58,473 bases of DNA, taken from assembly GCA_003141275.1 (NCBI GenBank), contig PLLM01000073.1, positions 1 to 58,473 of the forward strand, given 5' to 3'. Each line of letters opens with the position of its first letter. Position 1 is the first letter of the stretch. The position numbers and the translations under genes were made by a program. A model generated the notes under the pieces. That model searched no databases. It was not told the DNA's origin and saw only the letters and a program-made list of their open reading frames with translations. Below, one piece after another: positions 52,626 through 58,473 of this stretch. The stretch is from Phycisphaerales bacterium. Its GTDB lineage: Bacteria; Planctomycetota; Phycisphaerae; Sedimentisphaerales; Anaerobacaceae.

Positions 52626-55600
52626 ATGGCTGAAGAATTGAGCAAAGTTTACGAACCTAAGAACATCGAGCAGCAGGCAGCTCAAATCTGGGCCGCGGGT
52701 AATTATTTTCACGCTGAACCCGACGGCGCGAAGCGAAAACCTTACACCATCGTCATACCCCCGCCCAATGTTACCGCCGCACTGCACCTGGGCCACGCCC
52801 TCAATAACACCCTTCAGGATATCCTCATTCGCTATCACAGGATGCTGGGCCTAAATACCCTCTGGATGCCCGGCACAGACCACGCAGGCATCGCGACTCA
52901 AACCGTCGTCGAAAAAAGAATCCTCGCGGAAGAAGGCAAAAAACGCACCGATTTCAAACGCGATGAATTTGTCGCCCGCGTCCAGGCCTGGAAAGATGAA
53001 TACGAAGTTCGAATCATCGAACAGTTAAAGGCGATGGGCTGCTCCTGCGACTGGCAGCGGACACGTTTCACAATGGACGAAACCTGCGCCAAAGCAGTCA
53101 GGGCCACATTCTTCAAACTCTTCAAAGATGGCTTAATATATAGAGGCAAACGCCTTGTCAACTGGGACCCCGCCACGCAAACCGTGCTTGCCGATGATGA
53201 AGTCGAACACGAGACAATCCAGGGCAACTTCTGGTATCTGCGTTACCCGCTCACCGAGCCGGTCATTGTGGATGGCAAGCGCATTGAGTATGTAACAGTC
53301 GCGACCACTCGTCCCGAAACTATGCTGGGCGATACAGCAGTGGCGATGAATCCGGGCGACCCAAGGGCAAAAGTCCTCGTGGGTAAATCAGTCCGCCTGC
53401 CAATCGTCGGCAGAATCATCCCCATCATCGCCGACGAACACGTTGTTTTGCCAAATCCCAATAGCGAAGATGAAAAAGCCAAATTCTCAACCGGCTTCCT
53501 GAAAGTTACCCCCGCCCACGACCCCGATGACTGGGCAATTGGCCAAAGACATAAACTCGAAGTAATCAACGTAATGGCGCCCGATGGCTCAATCAGCGAT
53601 AAATTCGGCTGGACCGACTGGGAGCAAATCAAAAACCCCGATGCCGAAAACCTCCTCGGTATGGATCGCTTCGAGGCACGCGAGGCAATCGTAGAATGGT
53701 TCCGCGAGGAAGGCCTTCTCGAAGAGGTTCGACCATACGCCCACGAAGTAGGCCACAGCTACCGAAGCCACGTCCCCATCGAGCCCTATTTGTCCGACCA
53801 GTGGTATATCGCGGTGAAAAAACCGATTGACCATCTCGCCAAAAAATTCGGCACAGGCCTGATTGAAGAAACCGATGTGCCGGTCAATTCATTAGCGGGT
53901 CTTGCGTTGAAGCCGCTTTTGGATGGCCGATTGAAATTCATCCCCGAACGTTACGCCAAAACATATCAGGCCTGGCTCGAAAACCTCCGCGACTGGCCAA
54001 TCAGCAGACAGCTCTGGTGGGGACATCAAATACCAGTGTGGTCGTTAGCTTTCAATACTGCGCATTTTCAATCAGAACATGAAACAGACGATGCTTATAA
54101 GAAAGAATACCTAAAGCTTTTGGATGACTTTTTAGTATCGTGCAAAATTGAAAATGATGTACATCACGAAGATTTTGGTGAAATATTAGATTACTCTTCC
54201 TTTGCTTTACGCATTTGCGCTCAGTCCCCAAAAGCACAAGAGGCTCTGAATTTACTTGTTAAAATGTCTCTGGGCATGAAAAGAGTTAAAAACCGCAATG
54301 AGGACAAAGAGTTAAAAAGCACATTTGCAAATAAATTTTCTACAGATGCATTAGAAAATGCTCTCAAATTAAAAGTGAAACTGGTGTCCTTAAAGCAAGA
54401 TGAAGATGTTCTCGATACCTGGTTTTCTTCGGCTCTTTGGCCTTTCAGCACTCTGGGCTGGCCGGATGAGTCGCCGGTATTGAAAACCTTCTATCCAGGC
54501 GATGTCCTCTGCACCGCCCGCGAAATCATCACGCTTTGGGTCTCGCGTATGGTGATGATGGGACAATACTGCGCAGGCGATATACCGTTCAAAGATGTGT
54601 ATATCCACGCGATGATACAGGATGGCGAAGGCCGGAAAATGTCCAAAAGCTTGGGTAACGGCATCGACCCCCTCGTCGCAATCAACAGCCACGGCGCAGA
54701 TGCAATGCGATTCACCCTTGCCAGTATGGCCACCGACACGCAGGATATCCGAATGCCCGTCGCGCAAATGACGCTGCCAGATGGCAGGGTCGAAAACACC
54801 TCGCCGAAATTAGACGTCGGCAGAAATTTCTGTAACAAGCTCTGGAACGCCTCGCGCTTCGCGATGATGAACCTCGAAGGCACTGACCACGCCGGCTTCG
54901 ATAAAAACAAATTAGCGATTACCGACAAATGGATTTTGTCTCGACTCGCAAGAACCATTTCCGAAGTTACTGCGGGTCTCGACGCCTTCAAATACAACGA
55001 GCCCCTAAACGCGATTTACAAATTCTTCTGGAACGATTTCTGCGACTGGTATCTCGAATGGGCAAAGCCGAGAATGTCCGCCTCGCCTACGGCGAGAGCC
55101 GAGGCGGGCGAGACCTCGCCTTTATGCGGGTTCGATGCTTCGCAAAAACCCATTGCCCAGAATGTCCTCGCCTTCGTCCTTGACCAGACACTGCGACTTC
55201 TGCACCCGTTTGTGCCGTTTATCACCGAGGGCATCTTTCAGAAACTAAATGAACTTGCCCCCGCGCGAGGCCTTAAAGGAATTGCGGAATTAAAAGACGC
55301 AAAGGCATTAGTCATAGCCGACTGGCCAAAACGAATTGACACCCTGTTCAATGAGCAGATTGAGCAGCAAATCGACAATATCCAGACCGTTGTCCGCTGC
55401 GTCCGCGACATACGAAGCAGATGCAACATTCCGCCGAGCGCAAAACTAATCGTCTCCGTCAATGCGCCGCAGGACTTATCAGGAATCCTGAACTCCGACG
55501 CCGGCCTTCTCTGCCAGATTGCTAATCTCAAAGAATTCAGCGCATCCCTCTCGGCCCCCAAACCCAAAAACGCCGCCGCCGCAATCGCCGGACAAATGCA

Positions 55601-55826
55601 GATTTATGTTCACGACGCGATAGATGTCGTTGCCGAGCGAAAACGCCTGACCAAACAGAAAGAACAAATCGAAGGAGCGAAAAAAAGCGTCGAAGCCAAA
55701 CTTGCCAACGAAAACTTCATAGCAAGGGCAAAACCCGAAGTTGTCGCCCAGACCAAAGAAAAAATGGCTGAATACACCGAACAGTTAAAGGCCGTCGAAA
55801 AACACCTGGCCGAATTGATTGATTAA
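52626..55826 (+). CDS. valS: Valyl-tRNA synthetase with extra insertions
   Basis: ValRS charges tRNA-Val and edits threonine. The HIGH-type motif is PPNVTAALHLGHALNNTL, the CP1 editing domain holds TTRPETMLGDTAVA and KVTPAHDPDDW, KMSKS is GRKMSKSLGNGIDP, and a C-terminal coiled coil ends the protein. At 1066 residues it is longer than the usual 880-950. One reason is a segment of about 119 residues (54043-54399) between GHQIPVW and DEDVLDTWF, where E. coli has about 30; it is distinctly AT-rich. A second small insert (about residues 818-842) is coded by palindromic DNA. DUF151 follows 12 bases later. Confidence 0.96.
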   Translation: MAEELSKVYEPKNIEQQAAQIWAAGNYFHAEPDGAKRKPYTIVIPPPNVTAALHLGHALNNTLQDILIRYHRMLGLNTLWMPGTDHAGIATQTVVEKRILAEEGKKRTDFKRDEFVARVQAWKDEYEVRIIEQLKAMGCSCDWQRTRFTMDETCAKAVRATFFKLFKDGLIYRGKRLVNWDPATQTVLADDEVEHETIQGNFWYLRYPLTEPVIVDGKRIEYVTVATTRPETMLGDTAVAMNPGDPRAKVLVGKSVRLPIVGRIIPIIADEHVVLPNPNSEDEKAKFSTGFLKVTPAHDPDDWAIGQRHKLEVINVMAPDGSISDKFGWTDWEQIKNPDAENLLGMDRFEAREAIVEWFREEGLLEEVRPYAHEVGHSYRSHVPIEPYLSDQWYIAVKKPIDHLAKKFGTGLIEETDVPVNSLAGLALKPLLDGRLKFIPERYAKTYQAWLENLRDWPISRQLWWGHQIPVWSLAFNTAHFQSEHETDDAYKKEYLKLLDDFLVSCKIENDVHHEDFGEILDYSSFALRICAQSPKAQEALNLLVKMSLGMKRVKNRNEDKELKSTFANKFSTDALENALKLKVKLVSLKQDEDVLDTWFSSALWPFSTLGWPDESPVLKTFYPGDVLCTAREIITLWVSRMVMMGQYCAGDIPFKDVYIHAMIQDGEGRKMSKSLGNGIDPLVAINSHGADAMRFTLASMATDTQDIRMPVAQMTLPDGRVENTSPKLDVGRNFCNKLWNASRFAMMNLEGTDHAGFDKNKLAITDKWILSRLARTISEVTAGLDAFKYNEPLNAIYKFFWNDFCDWYLEWAKPRMSASPTARAEAGETSPLCGFDASQKPIAQNVLAFVLDQTLRLLHPFVPFITEGIFQKLNELAPARGLKGIAELKDAKALVIADWPKRIDTLFNEQIEQQIDNIQTVVRCVRDIRSRCNIPPSAKLIVSVNAPQDLSGILNSDAGLLCQIANLKEFSASLSAPKPKNAAAAIAGQMQIYVHDAIDVVAERKRLTKQKEQIEGAKKSVEAKLANENFIARAKPEVVAQTKEKMAEYTEQLKAVEKHLAELID
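55082..55120 (+). repeat. Paired palindromes inside valS
   Basis: CTCGCC-tac-GGCGAG (55082-55096) and GGCGAG-ac-CTCGCC (55107-55120) are two hairpins with the same 6-base arms in opposite order, in frame within valS. They encode residues near SPTARAEAGETSP, between the conserved WYLEWAKPRM and the AQNVLAFVLDQTLRLLHP segments, where other ValRS have a short loop. Confidence 0.7.
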
Positions 55827-55838
55827 AAGGGGAGCGGG

Positions 55839-56234
55839 ATGGAAATCGAAGTCGAACTTTCGAAAATAATAATAAACGAGTCATCCGACCAGCAGATAAT
55901 CGTCCTCAAGGAACGCTACGGCCAGCGAAGTTTCCCCATCGTCATCGGCATCGTCGAAATCTTCGCCATCGACCGCCGGCTCAAAGGCATCCAGCCCCCC
56001 CGGCCCATGACCCACGACCTGCTCGACAACATTATCGGCTCCCTCGGCGCACGCGTCGAAAGAATAATCATCAACGACATCCGCAACCACACCTTCTACG
56101 CCAGGATAGTCCTCAGCTTGAACGGCAAAACCGTCGAAGTTGATTCGCGACCCTCCGATGCAATCGCCCTCGGCGCCGCCTCAGGCTCGCCTATTTTTGT
56201 GGCTGAGCAGGTTTTCGACAAGATTCTGGGCTGA
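55839..56234 (+). CDS. Bifunctional nuclease-family protein (DUF151)
   Basis: The 131-residue protein matches the DUF151/BFN domain: QIIVLKERYGQRSFPIVIGIVEIFAI, RPMTHDLLDNIIGSLGA and VDSRPSDAIALGAASGSPIFVAE. Plant and bacterial relatives show nuclease activity, but the role in bacteria is unsettled. GGGGAG precedes the ATG. It is 12 bases after valS and overlaps the convergent lspA by 44 bases. Confidence 0.92.
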   Translation: MEIEVELSKIIINESSDQQIIVLKERYGQRSFPIVIGIVEIFAIDRRLKGIQPPRPMTHDLLDNIIGSLGARVERIIINDIRNHTFYARIVLSLNGKTVEVDSRPSDAIALGAASGSPIFVAEQVFDKILG

Positions 56235-56775
56235 ATAAACTCGATATAATCAATAGGCCCACCGCCGCGCACAACATCGAATCCGCCACGTTAAATGCGG
56301 GCCAGTGTTTCCCCGGCCAATACATAACGTCGATAAAATCCCGCACTAACCCACCGTTGAACGCCCGGTCGTAAAGATTGCCCGATACGCCGCCCGCGAA
56401 TAACGCCAGCGCGACAACAACAATTTTGCGCTCTCCCCGCGCGAATATGAATACCGCCAAAATCACCGCCAGCGCAACCATCGATATCGACACAAGCATT
56501 ACCCGATGCCCCTCAGCTATCCCGAACGCCGCCCCCGTATTCACCGCTAATTGCAGCCGCAGAAAACCGTCTATTATTGCTATACCCTGTCTCTGCACAT
56601 TTTCAAGCCAGGCGAACACCACGCTTTTCGTCCACAAATCAAACGCCAGACCCCCTGCGAAGATTGACCAGAATATTAAATGGCGAATTCCGGAGGACGG
56701 AGGACAGACAACAGATGTGCAGTTCTCTGCTTTCTGTTCTCTGTCTTCAGTCCTCAGTCCTCTATCATCTGTCAT
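56191..56775 (-). CDS. lspA: Signal peptidase II (lipoprotein)
   Basis: LspA cleaves the signal of prolipoproteins in the inner membrane. It has four membrane segments and the catalytic aspartates in GNLYDRAFNGGLVRDF and FNVADSMLC. The first 35 residues (DDRGLRTEDREQKAEN and so on) are not part of the family and are encoded by a degenerate dispersed repeat that also supplies the ATG and a GAGGA ribosome-binding site; no other start fits before the first membrane helix. At least four lipobox proteins in this window would be its substrates. Its 3' end overlaps the DUF151 gene. Confidence 0.94.
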   Translation of the reverse strand: MTDDRGLRTEDREQKAENCTSVVCPPSSGIRHLIFWSIFAGGLAFDLWTKSVVFAWLENVQRQGIAIIDGFLRLQLAVNTGAAFGIAEGHRVMLVSISMVALAVILAVFIFARGERKIVVVALALFAGGVSGNLYDRAFNGGLVRDFIDVMYWPGKHWPAFNVADSMLCAAVGLLIISSLFSPESCRKPAQPQK

Positions 56776-56784
56776 CAGTCCTCT
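56700..56784. repeat. Degenerate tandem repeat at the start of lspA
   Basis: On the minus strand the stretch is a run of GAGGACTGA, GAAGACAGAGAACAG and similar words, about 85 bases. It covers the ribosome-binding site, start codon and first 25 codons of lspA. The core CTCTGTCTTC (+ strand) also occurs at 49155-49164. Confidence 0.7.
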
Positions 56785-56789
56785 GATTA

Positions 56790-57755
56790 TTACTTCGAGT
56801 ATTTCTCTATCAGTTTGGTAAGCCGGTCACTTCTCGGCTGGTCGGGTTTGATGCTCAATGACTGTCGCCACAATTCCACCGCCTGCGCCTTCAGGCCCGC
56901 GTCTTCTTCCGCGAGCGCCTTGGTCATATACGCCACACCAAGCCCACGGTACGCCTCCCAGTCCATATTGTTTACCTTAATGGCCTGCCTGTAATTATTG
57001 ACGGCCTGATTTACGTCGCCTGACTGCAGAAAACAATAACCCAGATACTGATACGCGGAACTATTCCCCGGCTGCAGCTGAGTTACCGTCACAAACAATT
57101 CCCTCGCCGGCTCTACGCGTTTCGTCCGCAGATACGCCACCGCAAGTGACATCATCACCCCGGTGTCATTGCTGTTCATCTCCAGCGCACGCTTGTATGA
57201 CCGCACCGACTGCTCGTAATCCTTCTGCGAGTCGTATATGTTGCCCAAAAGCTGGTGAAGCTCGCCGGCATTCGGGTCTATCCGCTCCGCCCTTTTCCCA
57301 TAAGTAATTGCCTGGTTGTAATCATTTATCTCGTAAAGACACTTCGCGGTATTCAGGTTCGCCCCAAAATGGCCGGGCTTCAGCTCGCACGCCCTGCGAT
57401 ACGCCTTGACCGCCAGCGCAAACTCCTTCATCGTCTGATATACGCGTCCCAAACTGAAATAATCCCTGAACGACCACGGGTTAAGCCGGGTCGCCGCGTC
57501 ATATGATGCCGCGCTCTTCTGATAATCCTCCTTCTGCTCGTAAATCTCCCCCAGCATCGAGTACGCCAGCGAGAACCGCTTGTCGGCCCTCGTCGCCTGG
57601 TCGAGTTTCACGATGGCCTTGTCGTTCTCGTTAAGCTCCTTTAGCGACATCGCGTCAACGTATAGCTCCACCGCCTGCTGCCGGCCCGTGCAACCCCCGG
57701 CCAACTGCAATACGACACACGCCATCGCTAACAGAGCCAATAATCGAACGCCCAT
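56790..57755 (-). CDS. TPR-repeat lipoprotein
   Basis: The 321-residue protein has a lipoprotein signal (ACVVLQLAGGCTG) and then seven or so tetratricopeptide repeats (for example AYSMLGEIYEQKEDYQKSAA, DYFSLGRVYQTMKEFALAVK, AYQYLGYCFLQSGDVNQAVN) that form a superhelix for protein binding. A lipid anchor and TPRs suit a scaffold in envelope assembly, such as pilus or outer-membrane machinery, but no partner is evident. The ATG at 57755 directly precedes the signal; a GTG 12 bases earlier is possible. It is upstream of lspA on the same strand. Confidence 0.88.
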   Translation of the reverse strand: MGVRLLALLAMACVVLQLAGGCTGRQQAVELYVDAMSLKELNENDKAIVKLDQATRADKRFSLAYSMLGEIYEQKEDYQKSAASYDAATRLNPWSFRDYFSLGRVYQTMKEFALAVKAYRRACELKPGHFGANLNTAKCLYEINDYNQAITYGKRAERIDPNAGELHQLLGNIYDSQKDYEQSVRSYKRALEMNSNDTGVMMSLAVAYLRTKRVEPARELFVTVTQLQPGNSSAYQYLGYCFLQSGDVNQAVNNYRQAIKVNNMDWEAYRGLGVAYMTKALAEEDAGLKAQAVELWRQSLSIKPDQPRSDRLTKLIEKYSK

Positions 57756-58090
57756 TCTTTCGGACACCCCGTTTACCTCATCTAAAACTCAACTCAAAAA
57801 ACAACCCTTATTTGCAATATATCGTCACAATACGCTGCAAAACCTCAAATTATATCGTGATAACCAAATCTGTCAAAACCTTTCGCCCTCCCGCCCGTAT
57901 CCCCCAAACCCCATTGGAAAATTCATTTCGCCCACGCCCAATCTTCGATGTTGATTATTCCCGGCAAATGCTTTAATATCTTCCGTTTACCTGTTAAGTA
58001 GTGGAATTCTTTATCTCGTCTCGGCGTAGGCGTTGCTGGGACCACCGAAAGAATAGAAACGCCAAGCCGTAGCCGGAAAGGAACGTGAAT
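57756..58090. other. Divergent intergenic region between TPR lipoprotein and yajC
   Basis: This gap of about 335 bases is AT-rich near the TPR gene and should hold promoters for both directions; I cannot pick a clear pair of hexamers. The right end has a strong stem-loop just upstream of yajC (58020-58072). Short open frames here do not resemble genes. Confidence 0.5.
58020..58072 (+). promoter_or_regulatory. Structured leader upstream of yajC
   Basis: CT-CGGC-GGCGTT (58020-58034, with a 3-base bulge) pairs with AACGCC-GCCG-AG (58058-58072, with 1-2 base bulges), enclosing a 23-base loop with GGGACCACCGAAAG. The ribosome-binding AAGGA follows six bases later. It could be a cis-regulatory RNA, but it matches no riboswitch I know. 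Confidence 0.4.
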
Positions 58091-58473
58091 ATGGAAAATT
58101 TGTGGATAATAGCACAGGCGACCGAAACGCAGGGCCAGTCGGAAATCCCGGCCGAACCGGTAGGGCAAAGCCAGACCACAACCGGAACTATGACGGTTGC
58201 CGACCCAAACACCGCACGACCAGCCGCCCCTATGAGTTCACAGTCAAACTACATGCAGTTGCTTTTCATCGGCGGAATTTTCGTGGTTATGTACTTTATC
58301 CTCTTCCGCGAACCCCGAAAACGACAGAGACAGCAGCAGCAGATGGTTCAGTCCATCAAAAAGAACGACAAAGTCAGGACCGTCGGCGGAATTATCGGAA
58401 CCGTCGTCGATGTCAAAGACGACGAGATTGTGCTAAAAGTCGATGAGTCGAACAATACCAAAATCAGGATTAT
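58091..58473 (+). CDS. yajC: Preprotein translocase subunit YajC, 3' end missing
   Basis: The frame opens at ATG 58091 with AAGGA upstream and runs off the window. YajC is a small accessory of the SecYEG-DF complex. After an unusually long Thr/Gln/Pro-rich N-terminal region (residues 1-52) comes one membrane segment (QLLFIGGIFVVMYFILF) and then the family core REPRKRQRQQQQMVQSIKKN, DKVRTVGGIIGTVVDVKDDE and EIVLKVDES. secD/secF would be expected next, outside the window. Confidence 0.94.
   Translation, partial: MENLWIIAQATETQGQSEIPAEPVGQSQTTTGTMTVADPNTARPAAPMSSQSNYMQLLFIGGIFVVMYFILFREPRKRQRQQQQMVQSIKKNDKVRTVGGIIGTVVDVKDDEIVLKVDESNNTKIRI

Noticed and set aside
58020-58090. Possible c-di-GMP (GEMM-type) riboswitch before yajC
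   Set aside because: Some words (CGAAAG, ACGCcAAGCC) recall the GEMM core, but the P1 hairpin around the GAAA loop and the entire second stem are missing, so I list only a generic structured leader.
1-58473. CRISPR array, tRNA or rRNA genes, phage or IS elements
   Set aside because: No regularly spaced repeats, no cloverleaf in the intergenic gaps, no transposase or phage proteins among the open frames.

Overview
The window looks like a chromosomal segment of a Gram-negative bacterium, most likely a planctomycete of the Phycisphaerae type. This is an inference from gene content and has not been tested by phylogeny. Supporting signs are lipid A genes (lpxD, lpxI), several lipobox proteins, a Tat-signal TldD, a pilin-like protein with an ADMHV-type C-terminal motif, ValRS with an unusually long catalytic insertion, and short degenerate repeats scattered between and inside genes. 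Base composition is moderate, with locally AT-rich patches (a membrane protein at 19885-20649 and a block inside valS). No phage, insertion sequence, CRISPR array, rRNA or tRNA was seen.

Layout. 1-9686: cell-surface polysaccharide and lipid A genes (partial rfbB, glycosyltransferases, a CDP-glycerol-type phosphotransferase with its nucleotidyltransferase, an acetyltransferase, a methyltransferase, lpxI, lpxD and a heptosyltransferase-like GT9). 9747-15072: uvrB-nadC-birA-lipBA, a tight operon in which octanoyltransferase and lipoyl synthase are one polypeptide. 15080-24789: tldD/tldE, glnS, two small envelope proteins, a half-size TauE/SafE protein, an RMD1-like protein, trpC, a DUF1844 gene and smpB. 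24901-27360: a three-part folate protein (methylene-THF reductase, Cys-rich MetV-like domain, pterin-binding methyltransferase domain). 27361-29399: a repeat-rich intergenic stretch, a SAP/Rho_N-like mini-protein and a zinc-ribbon coiled-coil membrane protein.

29543-32787 is a TPP-riboswitch thiazole operon, thiS-thiG-(dapF-like)-thiH. Its dapF-like member has serine at both positions where diaminopimelate epimerase needs cysteine; I regard this as the most interesting single observation. 32784-40720 is a Cu/Ag efflux operon (two TolC paralogues, CsoR-type repressor, YHS lipoprotein, CusB, CusA). 42006-46451 is a complete gcvT-gcvH-gcvPA-gcvPB glycine cleavage set without the L protein. 46493-58473 holds a LamG membrane protein lying next to a relic of its HNH neighbour, then csp, HU, coaE, rho, valS, a DUF151 nuclease-family gene, lspA, a TPR lipoprotein and the start of yajC.

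How the parts connect. LipBA would make the lipoyl arm of GcvH. The glycine cleavage system yields methylene-THF, which the fused reductase/methyltransferase could reduce and hand on to a corrinoid protein. LspA would mature the several lipoproteins. A second theme is capture of short repeats by coding sequence: at the LipB/LipA joint, in ValRS, and at the start of LspA, where the repeat appears to supply both the ribosome-binding site and the start codon.
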